A stretch of 64,000 bases of DNA from Impatiens glandulifera (GCF_907164915.1 NC_061867.1:52269852-52333851), one strand, 5' to 3'. Counted from the stretch's first letter, positions 12,400 through 23,888 are shown. Notes: generated by a model not told the origin, from the letters alone. Numbers and translations are program-made.

Positions 12400-12850
12400 T
12401 GTTCGGGTCGAAATCAGGTAGATCTGTTTAACTTGATTAATAAACATGTCAAAATCAGGTCAACCTGACATGACCCAAAGGAGACCCGATAACCCGTTTA
12501 CAAGTTTCTCTTGTTGAGTTTTGTGTTATTTTTTCTTAGTCACTCACTCATTTTTTTTTTTTGTAAAATTTTGTATAAGTGAATTTGTGATTTAACTTCA
12601 TTTTTATTTTGTATTGATGTCATTTTAATTTGAAATAGAGATATAAATTAATTACAATGGGTTTGGTTCTAGTTGAGTTAGGTATATCGGGTCAAACAGG
12701 TCAGGTTCAGGTCAAACACAAATAAACAGGCCAAGTTAGAGATTTTGACGCGAATTATTAAACATGTCAGGTTTATATTAGAATCGTTGAACCTGTTAAG
12801 TGTTAACTTGTCAACTCGAACCCGCCAATATAACAAAAACTCAAGGATGA
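12400..12850. repeat. Dispersed repeat, copy 2 (GGGTCGAAAT family)
   Basis: It is related to 2260-2560: CGGGTCGAAATCAGGT, AAAATCAGGTCAACCTGACATGACCCAAA, TTTTGTGTTATTTTTTCTTA with CTCACTCATTTTTTT, and GTTAGAGATTTTGACGCGAA occur in the same order. It is non-coding and lies upstream of TIM13. Confidence 0.5.
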
Positions 12851-13260
12851 ATCAACCTAACAAAGTCGCTTATGGTTTCAATTTAACACAACATCATGAC
12901 TATGAGAGGTAAGTTTATGTTTACTTTTGAGAATTAAAAAATAAATAATAATTTAAATTAAAAAAATAAAAATTTGGGAATTATGTTATATTTTTAACAT
13001 AAGATTTTTTTTTTCTGTGTGTGTAGAGCCGTCTCAGACGTAACATAGATCCACCTAACTAAACTATGCAGTTAGCCAAACCCTAAGAGTAAACTTGGAT
13101 TATAAAACCATGAAAGAACATAAATAATAATTTCTAATGATTATCTAATAATATTTTCTTACTATAATAAATGGCAATATTATATATATAAAGAGTATAA
13201 CTTTTCATGGTATTAGAGAGTTTTAGGAAAATCATTCTTCATTATTTTATTCTCTTCCGC

Positions 13261-13312
13261 ACCTTTGCACAACACTTTAGCGTCACACCTTTGCACAACA
13301 CTTTAGCGTCAC
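13261..13312. repeat. 26-bp tandem repeat, two copies
   Basis: The unit beginning ACCTTTGCACAACACTTTAG occurs twice without change at 13261-13286 and 13287-13312, inside the gag leader of copia C. Confidence 0.85.
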
Positions 13313-13753
13313 ACGCATTTTCACCCTCGATTGGTAGTCATTTTATTTATTTATTTTCCTAACATGAAGAGCCTTACTTACTCCCATCACTCTTGAGAGG
13401 AAGAATGTCCCTAGCTATTTCGTGCGGCAGTGTTAGCAACTAACCCGGAGGTCGTGGCGACATTAAGAACGATTCAAGTAGTGTGGTAGAAATAACGATA
13501 GTCGCAACAGTGACCAACAACAACATCGACCGAATTCTCAACAATTGTTCAATTCGTGGGGGAAAACAATGGGCACTTCCTCCGTGGATAAAGTGGGTCG
13601 TTTCACAGTGCCCTTACCCATCCAACTTGTGGGCTCGCCCCTTCTCCCCAACAACAACAACATGGAATCATTGACCCACGACCTCAACAACAAACTTATT
13701 TATCCACTACATATAATCCAATAAATATTGATATTGTCATGCACACTCTCGAT

Positions 13754-14247
13754 TAGGGCCGACCTTGGGGTAATTCGGCAAGCCCTCGGGCTAGGACAAT
13801 TCACCTCCCAAGACAACCCATTTATGTCAAATAGTAAGATATTTAGTCAAATTTATTGTATTTGTAAACATAAAATATTGTAACTTAGTGCTAGATAAAT
13901 CTTTAGAGTTTATCCCCTCTTCTAGCATAGTGACAACAAGAGGTGGATATCCCTCAAGCCTCCATGAGGTCTTGGGTTCGAGCCCGTCAGGCGGCAAGTT
14001 CTGCGCCTAGTTAATTGGTTAAGTATGTTTGCGGGATATGTACTTAACCCGCGGGGATTAGTCGCACTCCATAGGAGTAGCGGAACCCAGCGTTCTCAAA
14101 AAAAAAAAAAACTTTAGAGTTTTTATTTGGTTATTGGTTCAACAAACTATTTTTTATCAACTTTATAAACTAGACCTAGGGCAACAAAAAAATATCAACA
14201 TTTTTTTTCTACCGGGCTGGGTAGCCCAAAACTTGGGGCCGACCCTG
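13754..14247. mobile_element. Non-autonomous hAT element, TSD CTCTCGAT
   Basis: The 494-bp insert breaks the reading ...MHTL|DI.PPDVNWYMDT of copia C. The 8 bases CTCTCGAT are present on both sides (13746-13753, 14248-14255), the hAT target length. The left end TAGGGCCGACCTTGGGG and the right end (reverse complement CAGGGTCGGCCCCAAG) are hAT-type inverted repeats. No transposase is present. About 200 bp of its length is an inserted SINE. Confidence 0.85.
13912..14111 (+). mobile_element. tRNA-derived SINE, TSD CTTTAGAGTTT
   Basis: This 200-bp unit has pol III A box TAGCATAGTGA (about 13923-13933), B box GGTTCGAGCCC (about 13976-13986), a GC-richer body and a 3' poly-A (about 14098-14111). 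The 11 bases CTTTAGAGTTT lie directly on both sides (13901-13911, 14112-14122), a target duplication made by LINE-driven insertion. It sits inside the hAT element. A second copy of the family is at 56279-56462. Confidence 0.88.
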
Positions 14248-15787
14248 CTCTCGATATTACTCCTCCAGATGTAAACTGGTACATGGACACATGTTTCACC
14301 TCTCATATGACATCCACGCAAGGTATTCTCACGTTATATTTGAGTTTGAGCAATAAACATAGAATAACTGTTGATAATGGTCAATCAATTCAAATTCATG
14401 TATATGGTTGCACAAATCTAGAGTCTTCTCTTCCTCCTTTTTCTCTAAAAATGCCTTTCATGCTCCAAAGCTTATTAAAAACTTAGTGTTAGTTAGAAAA
14501 TTTACAACTAACAACTATGTTTATATTGAATTTGATCCTTTGGCTTCTGTAAAAGATTTAAAGACAGAGATGAGTCTAATGAGGGGTGAGAGTCGGAGTG
14601 AGCTCTATGCCATCACCAAGCCACATTTCTCCTCAACCTTTATATTTGTTGTTTTAACTCCTCCCTTTTAGCATACACATTTAGTCATACAGACGATTCT
14701 TTTTTAAGTTTTCTTACAAAGAATAAGTTTATTGAATGAAATAAATCTAGAGATTCCAAAATTTTCATTCATGTACTCTTGGAAAAATATTAAGCTGCCA
14801 TTTCTTTCTTCAAATTCTTTTACTCTTATGTCACTTGAGATTGTTCACACTAATTTATGGACATCTCCTGGTTTGAGTTTTTCTGATTACAATATTATAT
14901 ATTGTTATTGGATGATCATTCTATGTTTTTGTGGACATTTCCTTTATCAAAGAAATCTGATGCTTATTCTACGATCTTAGATCTTAAATTTTAGAACGTT
15001 TATTCGCTATCGGTTTGAAAGGGACATAAAAAACATTCAATGTGATAATGGTCGTGCATTTGTCAACAATTATTTTTAGAAATTTTGTATCAACATGGTA
15101 TTTTGTTTCGTTTGTCGTGTCCTCATACATCACCTTAAAATGGGAAAGTCGAAAGAAAAATCCGTAAGATTAATAATATTATTCGTACTTTACTTGCCAA
15201 TGCTTTTTTACCTCCATCATTTTGACATCATGCATTACAAATGACAACATACCTCCTCAATATTCTTCCCCCAAATTATGAAATTATAAATCTCATTTTC
15301 AGATTCCTTATAAAAAAGATGCATCATATTCTCATCTACGAGATTTTGGATATTTGTGTAATCCTCTCTTCTCTTCTACCATCATAAATAAATTCCAACT
15401 CCGCTCTACTCTGTGTGTATTTTTGGGATACCCATCAAATCACCGTGGTTACAAATACTATGATTTATCTTCTCGAAAAATAATTATAAATCGTTATATA
15501 ATGTTCGATGATACCCCATTCCGATTTTCTAAATTACACACTCCTCAAACTTATACGTTTGATTTTTAGATAATTTTTCATCACCCTATTTTGGTCCATT
15601 ATTTATCATCTCAATCCCCTTCTATTTATCCAAACTCGGATGCGCTAGAGTTCACTCTCCCAATATAATCCGTAGTAGCCAACCGCCCGTGATAGTATTC
15701 GGCCAACAACCTTCTTTAGTTCTGTCCATCCTGAACAAAACTTCTATTTCTAGAACCCTTCACCCAAATCCAAATTCTCCTCCAAAT

Positions 15788-15996
15788 CGAACTAGTTACT
15801 AGAGTTACTTTTGGCATCATTACTTATTGGACGCAACAACTTATTTTACCAAAAAAAGTGATGAAGGAGAATAATTAGATTATGCATGATTTTATTTGGA
15901 ATAGTCAGGGTCGGGTGGAAAGAAGGTCAAGTGAGAACATGTATGCTTGTCCAAGGAGGAAGGCGCGTTGAATATCAAAAACTGTGTTGTTTGAAT
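15788..15996 (+). mobile_element. LINE (L1-type) ORF2 fragment, left piece
   Basis: Broken translation gives VTFGIITYWTQQLILPKKVMKE...IMHDFIWNSQGRVERRSS, the end of a plant LINE reverse transcriptase region. It breaks off at the TSD of the copia element at 15997 and resumes at 26901 with LWTIEKKSDSLWVRWIHSRF. Only the 3' part of ORF2 is present, as expected from 5' truncation. Confidence 0.75.
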
Positions 15997-16282
15997 TGTT
16001 GGTTCCAATTATCGAATCTTCTAAGAGAAATGATGAAGAAGGGAAAATAAGAAAAATTTGGGAAGAACAATGATATATATGTTAAAGAGGAAAAGTTTTA
16101 GGAGTTTTGAGTGCTGTATTTCAACATTTGTAAACAACCATTTTAAAAGAGTAGATTAGCTCAGAAACCCTAAGTTACACACAAACCCAAGTCCATTAAT
16201 AATTAAATAAGCCCTAATTACATAAAAGACAATAAATACCAACAATTTTCAAATTTATTGATAATCAATGCTTAGACTCACA
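15997..16282 (-). repeat. 3' LTR of copia A
   Basis: It is the partner of 26610-26900, starting TGTTGGTTCCAATTATCGAA and ending GACTCACA on the plus strand. By eye the two differ at many scattered positions, so the insertion is old. Confidence 0.92.
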
Positions 16283-16305
16283 ATCTCTCTTGTAAGCTTG
16301 ATTTG

Positions 16306-16810
16306 TGTGGAATTGGGCCTAGGGTTTTGAGGCCCAATTTGGCGTGCCTCAATGTTATGTATAAAAAGGGAATGAAGATATGTGCAATTATTTGTTGGAT
16401 TCAAAAAGATATGAAATCACATAATGGTGAATATGTCAATCAAATTGTATTATAATGGAAATATTAACTAAATCGCCACAAAATCATATCATGGTGGAGA
16501 TATCAAAGATATCACATGATCTTTACCCTATTTATGAATTCTAAAAGCCTATATATATACATTGTAAACGAGAAGAGAGGGTGTGATACTAAAACCTAGA
16601 ACAAACTGAGAGAATTAGAGTCTGTAATCCCTATTATAACTCTATTGAATCGATTTTCCAAAAATAGGACGTATGACATTGTTGGTCTAAACCTGGGTAA
16701 GATTCTTGTGTCATTATTTCGTTCTTTATTTATTTTTATGCTATTGTTCTTTATTTCACCATGGTTGCTATTATTCCACTTTCATTCGTAGGGTGAGAGT
16801 TTTCACCACA
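16306..16810 (+). repeat. 5' LTR of copia B
   Basis: It starts TGTGGAATTGGGCCTAGGG and ends TTTTCACCACA. It is about 505 bp, collinear with 19078-19570 with scattered differences and small indels. Confidence 0.92.
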
Positions 16811-16906
16811 AACTAGTATCAAAGCCAAGTTGGGATAAGGCAGTCGCGATTCGATTTTTTTGGTGAGTTTTTTTCTTGATTAGGTCAATTATTTTGAAGA
16901 TTTAAG

Positions 16907-19066
16907 ATGGGGTCGAATTTTAAGGTTGATATCGAGAAGTTCTATGGGATGAATGACTTTAGGTTGTGGAAGATGAAAATGAGGGCACACTTAGGCAACA
17001 TGCGAGTTGCTAAAGCACTCGAGGGGAATCGCAATTACCAGCCTTGATGGACGCAGAGAAAAAGATAGAGGTGTTGGAAATGACCTATAACACATTGATT
17101 CCTAGTCTTAGTGATAAGGTGCTGCGTGAGGTTGCAGTGTCACGACAACAACAAAGGTGTGACTTCAGTTGGGGTATTTTTATATGACTAAGACATTGTC
17201 GTCTCAGATCTATATCAAACAAAGATTCTTCAAGTTTAGAATGAATGAGGGGAAGGACTTGTAAACACATCTCGACGATTATGTTAAGATTCTCATTGAT
17301 TTAGAAAACATTAGAGAGAAATACAAGGATGAGGATAAAGCACTAATACTTTTGAATTCTTTACCGAAGTCATATGAGACATTAATAGCCATACTCGAGC
17401 ATGGAAGGGACAAGTTTACCCTCGATGATGTGATGAGTGCATTGAGATCGAATGACCAAAAGAAGAAGAATGAAGAGATCTATGTAAGTGGATATGGACT
17501 CTTGGTTCGAGGAAAAACCAAGAGGAGAGACAATAAAAGCAAGAAGAAGAGGCATTCGAAGTCTCTCGGGAAGATATCTACTAAGTGATATAATTGTGAC
17601 AAGGAGGGGAACTTTAAGCGAGATTGTCCAAATTTGAGTAACGACAATAAGAAGAGCGAAAAACCGACAATTGTTTAAGAGGTCGAGAATGGGTACGAAA
17701 GTGAGGATGTTCTTGTTGTCTCCACTAATTAGTCTGAAAAGCATTGGATTATGGATTCCAGGTGTTCATTTCATATGACACTTAACAAGAGTTGTTTAGA
17801 GACCTATGAGAAAACTTCGGTGAGCGAGGTTTTACTAGATAACAAGTCTTACAGGATGATGTGGATCAGAATAGTGTGTTTGAAGACGCATGATGGAATC
17901 AAGAGGGTATTGATAGACATACGACACGTCCTAGACCTTCGGAGGAATTTAATCTCTCTCGGCTCACTAGAGCAACTTGGTTTTGCATGGAAGGGTGAGA
18001 AGAATGTATTGAGAGTCACAAAGGGTCGCTAGTGGTAATGAGAGACGTGTAAGAGAAGAGTCTTTATGTCTTTCAAGGAATCACCTTAGTTGGTGATATG
18101 ACGATAGTGGCGGAGCCTGTGTCACCCATGAGTCAATGACATAAGAGATTGGGGAACATGAGTGAGAGGGGTTTAAATGAGTTGAGTAAGAGAGGCTATT
18201 TTGGAAAGGAGAAACTTGATGTTTTAGAGTTTTGTGAGAATTGAATATATGGTAAAGCTATGAGGGTGAAGTTTGGGCAGTCGGTTGAGGTGACTCGGGA
18301 GACACTCAGTTATGTTCACTCAAACTTGTGGGGGTCGTTGATGACTACAACTCTAGGTGGGGGTCAGTACTTTATCACCTTCATTGATGATTATTCGCGA
18401 AGATTTGAGTATACATCTTGAAGCACAATGATGAGACATTTACTAAATTTAAGGAGTGGAAGAAGATAGTAGAGACTCAGACTGGGAAGAAAGTTAAAAA
18501 GCTTTGACCAGATAATGGTTTAGAGTACCTAGACGAGGATTTCAATTAGTTTATCAAGTAAGAAGGGATGATTTGTCACAATATCGTCCGAAAGATACCG
18601 CAACAGAATGGCACGGTAGAGCGAATGAATAAAATGCTACTTAAGTGTTTCTGGTGTATGTTATTATCAATTAGTCTATTGAAGCGGTTTTGGGGAGAGG
18701 CGGTTAACACTACGACTTATCTTATCAATCATTGTGACTTTGTTAACAATTAGTCTATTGGAATGCAAGACACTAGAAGAAGTTTGTAATGACGCTCCTC
18801 CAAAACTCGACAACCTGAAAGTATTTTGATGTGTGACTTTCATGCACCAACGTGATGGAAAGTATGATTCGAGGGTGCATAAGTGTATGTTCGTTGGATA
18901 CCCTAAGGGAGTAAAGAGTTAAGAATTTGACGGGAATCAAGTTTCGGAAATGTTACGACTTGATTCATGTCACAAAGGTTGGAATATAATCGGAGAAGTA
19001 GGAGGATCAGTTCCAAGGTGTTCTTGGTGTTGAAGCTCATTCGTTTGACAATATAAATAGAGGCAA
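16907..19066 (+). pseudogene. gag-pol remnant of copia B (gag, protease, integrase)
   Basis: The frame starts at ATG 16907 (MGSNFKVDIEKFYGMNDF) and goes through a UBN2-type gag (RMNEGKDL.HLDDYVKI about 17240-17295, EHGRDKFTLDDVMSALRSND about 17398-17455). The zinc knuckle near 17585-17630 has its first Cys turned into TGA and its His into Asn. The protease motif reads DSR instead of DSG (about 17755). The GAG-pre-integrase block RRNLISLGSLEQLGFAWKGE (about 17940-18000) is followed by integrase with FIDDYSRR (about 18380), an abnormal DNGLEYLDEDF stretch (about 18510) and PQQNGTVERMN (about 18598). It then runs from KCMFVGYPKG straight to the 3' LTR. Several in-frame stops make it dead. Confidence 0.88.
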
Positions 19067-19077
19067 AGTGGAGAATT

Positions 19078-19570
19078 TGTGAAATTGGGCATAGGGTTTT
19101 GATGCTCAATTTGGTGTACCTCAATGTTAGGTACAAAAAAGGGAAGGAAGATATGTGCAATTATTTGTTGGATTCAAAAAGGCATTAAAATCACATAATG
19201 GCAAAGATGTTAATCAATCATATTATTATGGAAATATCAACTAAATTGCCACGAGATCATATCATAATGGAGATGTCAAAGATATCAAATGATCTTTACC
19301 CTACTTATAAATTTTAAAAACATACATTGTAAATGAGAATGGGGTGTGAGACTAAAACCTAGAACAAATAGAGAGAGTAAGATTTTCTAATCTCTATTAT
19401 AACTCTATTGAATCGATTCTCCAAAAGCATGACGTAGGACATTGTTGGTCCAAACTAAAAAAGATTTTTATGTCGCTATTTCGTTTTTCTTACTTTCACG
19501 CTATTATCCTACATTCCACTACGATTGCTATTATTCTAATTTCATTCTTAGGGTGATAGTTTTCCCCACA
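19078..19570 (+). repeat. 3' LTR of copia B
   Basis: It starts TGTGAAATTGGGCATAGGG and ends TTTTCCCCACA. It is followed by target copy ATTTG. Confidence 0.92.
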
Positions 19571-19892
19571 ATTTGGTTCGAGATTCTTCATGCCGAGAAG
19601 CTCTCGCAGGTCCGTAAATTTAATTCTTGCTAGCACCTTGGTGAGAATGTTTGCATGTTGCTCTTTAGTGTTTACGAACTCTACGAAAATCTGTTGGTTC
19701 TCGACACATTCACGGATGAAGTGGAACCGAGTTTCAATGTGTGTACTTCGTCCATGAAATACTGAGTTCTTTATTAATGCTATTATAGACTTGTTGTTGA
19801 CATAGAGGGTTACCAGCCTCGACTCGCATTCGAGCACCTTGATCAACAAGGTTCTCAACTAAAGTCCTTGACACGAAACTGTAATAGCTTTC
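19571..19892 (-). pseudogene. RNase H end of copia A
   Basis: Minus-strand text ACQG.WLRTLLIKVLECESRLVTLYV, then NNKSIIALIKNSVFHGRSTHIETRFHF and NTKEQHANILTKVLARIKF, is the C-terminal part of a copia RNase H. The second of the usual Asp residues (YVDNKSA) is Asn here, and one stop lies in the WL.R part. It continues on the other side of the solo LTR at 23889, rejoining as ETEFMK|AITVSCQG. Confidence 0.85.
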
Positions 19893-20237
19893 TATAAGCA
19901 TGAAAATTTAACTTACCCTATTTGAAAAATAATATTATTATGTTTAATAATATTAAAATAATATTTTGGATTTTTATATTCAAAATAACTTGAAAGAAGG
20001 AATTAAAACATAATTAAGGATTAATTATTGTGATAATTAAACCTTAATTAAGGAAACTTTCCAAAATTCCAAAATAATTTGAGGATAAAATATTTGTATA
20101 TATTTTACCCAAATTAGACCAAGGAAGGGGTTACAAATATTTAATAAGGATTTATTCATGATTTATGTTTAATTCATGACTTAAACCAATTAAATAAAAT
20201 ACTCTAAAATTCCCCCAAAAATAAAACATGATCATAA

Positions 20238-20897
20238 GACTATCCACAACAGGGTGTCTAATAAGGTATCAAATGAGTGTTAAAATAATATCAAATAGTG
20301 CAGCAGAGTATCAAAATTAAGTGTTAAAATATGGGTATCAAATTTTGATACGGGACCAAATTTGATGTGGCCCAATTACAGCGTGCCAAGTGGCAGCGCT
20401 GGTGGTTACTTTTTTGTTTTTGTTTTCTTTTTTAAATATACTTTTGCATAATTATTGATAAAAAAAGAGTATATATCATTATTTTTTATTTTTCGAGATC
20501 TATAAATAGAGACTTGGTTTGTGTCATTTGGACACCAAAAAATTTATGAAATTTTCCACCATATTATCATCCTTGTTTGTATCACATTTCTTTTGAAATC
20601 TTCAAACTCTTTCATGGATCCTTCACAAAACTACAACTTCTTTCCAAATTACTTCCCAAATCAAGCTCAAAACCCAAATATACAACCTTCGAACCAAAAC
20701 ATGATGAATTACCCATGGTTAAAAAAAATGTAATTATGTATAAATGATGTGGAAGTGAGAGAAAGTGAAAAAATAATTTTGATACCTTGATTAACACTCT
20801 GCTGTAGGATATGCTAAAAAGTGGGTGTTAAAATATGTGTTAAGCTGACGTGACAGGGTATTAAATGAAAAAATTTGATACCCTGCTTTGGATAGTC
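20238..20897 (+). mobile_element. PIF/Harbinger deletion derivative, TSD TAA
   Basis: This 660-bp element has inverted ends GACTATCCACAACAGGGTGTC and GACTATCCAAAGCAGGGTATC and target copies TAA at 20235-20237 and 20898-20900. Inside are a TATA box (CTATAAATAGA, about 20499-20509) and a short open frame like the start of Harbinger ORF1. The transposase is deleted. It lies within the solo LTR. Confidence 0.85.
20611..20733 (+). pseudogene. Harbinger ORF1 N-terminal stub
   Basis: From ATG 20611 the frame reads MDPSQNYNFFPNYFPNQAQ, then NPNIQPSNQNMMNYPWLKKM, and stops at 20733. Asn/Gln/Pro-rich openings of this type (MDPxQN) are seen at the start of plant PIF/Harbinger ORF1 Myb/SANT-like proteins. 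An in-frame upstream ATG at 20521 would lengthen it to 70 aa. The DNA-binding domain is missing, so it is a stub. Confidence 0.5.
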
Positions 20898-22679
20898 TAA
20901 TTGTTATTATAAATCTAGAAATATGTTTTGTGAAATTTTTGGTGAAAAAATGGATTTAAAAGGAATTAAATTCGATTTTAAATAATCTTTTAAATTAAAT
21001 TTAAAATTGCATAATCCTGTGTGACTGATTTTATGTTTAAACTTTGCAGTAGGATCCTAGACCATCAAATGAGCGCCCAAATCTCATCCGACAGACCAGA
21101 GCGCGCTAAAAACCAGCTGTAGCGGAACCACGCGTGCGCGCCCGCACCGGATCAACTAACGGGATGGACTAACCCCATTAGTCAATACCGCTGACCGCGG
21201 ACGGAAGGCAGATGTCGTCAGGAGAAACGACGTCGTTTCAGCCGTCTTCTTCGTTGGAACATAGGGGTCGCCGAAATCGCGACCTCGCCAGCGTGTTTCT
21301 TCTAGAAGTTCTAGCTTCGTCCACATACGATCAAATCCGTTGATTTTTTCGCCCACGTGATCCCCTCGTCAGCGCCTACGTTTCTCCCTTATCTAGAAAC
21401 CTTATCTTCCCCGGGATAAGACTGCCACGATTTAGGAATAAGAACGCCGACGATCAAAATCAAGTCGAATTAGCTTTCTATAGCCGACCTATCCACCCTA
21501 TAAATACTCCCGCACCATCCTAATACCAATCCATTAAACAATTTCCACAAATTACACATCAATTCAACCTGATTGAAGATTTGCAGATTTCGGCGAAGAA
21601 CAGTTTTTCTCAAAACTTTCTCCAGTGATTCAAGCTTCGATCCAGGCTTCTAGATCACTTCCAACACTGCTCAGGAATGTTTTCCAACTGTTGGTATGAT
21701 TCTAGAAACCTTGAATTTTGATTTGTAATTGAAAATTTTGAATTTCTTCAAATTTAATGTTTGATCAGTTTGATCATGTTCTTATGCTCGATTGTATGCT
21801 TTCTTTGTTAAGAATCATTGTGTACATCATGTGAGAGCTTTTTGTTGAAAGAAAACCGATCAAATCATCTTGAATCAAGATTTTGCAAAAATTAGTTTGA
21901 AAACTGATTTTTTTTGAAATGTTGTGTTCTTGGTTTAAATCTTGAATTGTGGATCCAGATAGTTGTTATACGTTTTTATAAACATATTTGAATGATTTCC
22001 ATACAACTGTAATCAAGTTTTGATAATGTTTGATCAAACTGAAATTTGAGAAAAAAGCTTGAAATTTTGGATTTTGAAAATTATGTGTTCTTGCTTTTAA
22101 TCTGATTTTGTTAGTTCAATTAGTTATATTACAAGTTTATAAACATGTTGGGATGATTTTTATGTGACTGTAATCATGTTTGATCAAATTGAAATTTTGA
22201 AAAAAAAGTTTAAAAAACTAGATTTTTGAAATTTCGTGTTATTGCTTCTAAGTTGGATTTGTTGATTCAATTAGCAGTTATACATGATTCTTAACATGTA
22301 AGGATGAATTCCAAGTGACTGTTTCACCCTTTTGAACATGTTTGATCAAATTTAGTTTTAAAAAAAAATTAGATTTTGATTCAATCTTCAAAACCATTTT
22401 AATGATGTAATGATGTTCTTGTTTTGGTATGGATTAACTATATTCATAATTTCAAAGCTAATGGAACAAAAATCAGGTATTGAAATAGCCTAATTTAAAA
22501 GTTCCCAAAAATTAACCTAGAAATGGTGTTTTAAAATTGATCCTCTTATGATCTTCAAAATCGTGATTTATATTAGAAGGCTTTTGTTCTTCATGATCAT
22601 ATGAACCTACTGCAACTTACGGATTGTGATTTGAACATCCCAATCAAAAGTTATGACCTTCTGAAGTTTCAGACCAAAA

Positions 22680-22990
22680 CAAGAACACCCGGTCCTGGAA
22701 TTTTGCCTTAGGACCGAGGAAATTGACCTAGGACCGAGGGAAACTGCCCAAGACCATGAGCCTAGGATCGACAAAACTAACCTAGACTAAATTAACCTAG
22801 GACTGACCTTACCACTTGACCTAGGATTGACTTTGACACATAACCTAGGACCAACAATTAAACTTAGCCTCAGCTTAGCCTATGACCAACAAAGCCAAGC
22901 CCTAGCCTAGAATCAAGCCCCCACTTAGCCTAAGACCGTTACGCCTAATCCTAGACCTAGGCCTAAGTCCGAACCCTCACTCGAGATTGA
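22680..22990. repeat. Degenerate CCTAGGACCGA repeats
   Basis: Variants of CCTAGGA(C/T)(C/T)GA recur about every 20-40 bases over 300 bp within the solo LTR, mixed with TTAGCCTA variants. It is non-coding. Confidence 0.6.
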
Positions 22991-23888
22991 ACCTCTCAAA
23001 CCCTACTAAGCCCAGATTGACAAGATCGGACTCGAACCTAGGATTTAATCCTAGGTTAGTTTGGTTCCAACTTTCAAAAATCCAAAACTATTCTAGAACT
23101 AAAACCCATTTTTCTAAAAAATGGTATTCTCAAGGTCAGAAAGTAACTCTCAAGAATCTCTGGGATGTTTCCCAAATCAAATGTTTTTGTTAATGTCTTG
23201 TTTGATTATACTTTCTAATATTTTTTTCTGATATTTTCAGGTTTTGTTAAATTTGAACCTCAACGCAACAGGTACACACCTCCTTTAAATGATTTTGTAC
23301 AATTATTTAAAGTCTATCCTCATTTAAGACCCATGAACTACTAATTAAAGATAAGGAATGTTATAATTAGATTTATAGAAGCCAGACTTTGTTTATTTTA
23401 GAAGGATTTTGATTACCGTCCTTAGGCGGGCGCAAATGACATAGCGCGAAAGCCCTTTCCCGAGCGTAAACAGACAATGAACCACCTTTTTTAGAAACTC
23501 TGGTATAAATACGTTTGTACACGTATCATTTTCATTAAAATCTCTTGGCGACTCTAATTTTCAAATAAATAATCTTTAAATTGATTATGTTTAATTGATT
23601 TAAATCGGGCCAGGTTAAATTGTTATTTAGCCTCCTAGATTATTAATGTTTGAACAAAAAAATAATTATTTTACATAATTAATTTCTTACCGCTCCAGGT
23701 ATTTTCAAAATCTTTTAAAAACTAAATGTTTCATTTTAAAATATGTCTAGCACGCAAACCAAGGTTAAAATCATTAAACATCGAGCTGCCTCACGGTATT
23801 CCTTCCATATTGCCACGTGTCTCACAAACACATGATAAGCTATGGAACGGGACATAGACCGGGGGGAAGATAATCAGATCAGTTTACA

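Larger units (their letters stand above)
13209..15787 (+). mobile_element. Ty1/copia remnant (copia C), gag to integrase
   Basis: A Met-tRNA-type primer-binding site, TGGTATTAGAG, is at 13208-13218. Sequence upstream of it may be a 5' LTR, but no partner is present. The body has gag-tail text (13480-13690), then WYMDTCFTSHMTSTQG (about 14277-14325), the protease active-site region with DSG replaced. The GAG-pre-integrase region follows (about 14450-14650), then integrase pieces: IVHTNLWTSP (about 14840), CDNGR (about 15040), and VFLGYPSNHRGYKYYDLSSRK (about 15417-15480). Stops and frameshifts break every part. Reverse transcriptase is absent because LINE sequence takes over at about 15788. 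A hAT element splits the protease segment at 13754. Confidence 0.85.
16306..19570 (+). mobile_element. Ty1/copia element B, internally deleted, TSD ATTTG
   Basis: The 3,265-bp element has LTRs 16306-16810 and 19078-19570 and flanking ATTTG (16301-16305, 19571-19575). A primer-binding site, TAGTATCAAAGCC, follows the 5' LTR, and a purine tract (about 19067-19077) precedes the 3' LTR. The inside carries gag, zinc knuckle, protease and integrase, but no reverse transcriptase or RNase H. It inserted in opposite orientation between the 3' LTR and RNase H of copia A; removing it rejoins the A frame cleanly (LGMKNLEPN followed by QAYK). Confidence 0.93.
19893..23888 (+). mobile_element. Probable 4-kb solo LTR, TSD CTTTC
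   Basis: This insert splits the copia A RNase H codon run. CTTTC is at both edges (19888-19892, 23889-23893). The ends are TATAAGC... and ...GTTTACA. If the first bases were TGTAAG, changed by one G-to-A, they would form the usual TG...CA. There is no coding sequence and no second LTR-like copy inside. A GC-rich block (about 21060-21450) precedes a TATA-like CTATAAATA (about 21499) and a leader-like stretch. TTGGCGACTC near 23546 resembles primer-site text of large gypsy elements. A solo LTR of a Tat/Ogre-type gypsy element fits best; a non-autonomous LARD-like element is the alternative. Confidence 0.6.

Noticed and set aside
17382..17744. 120-aa minus-strand frame
   Set aside because: It is antisense to the gag and zinc-knuckle region of copia B.
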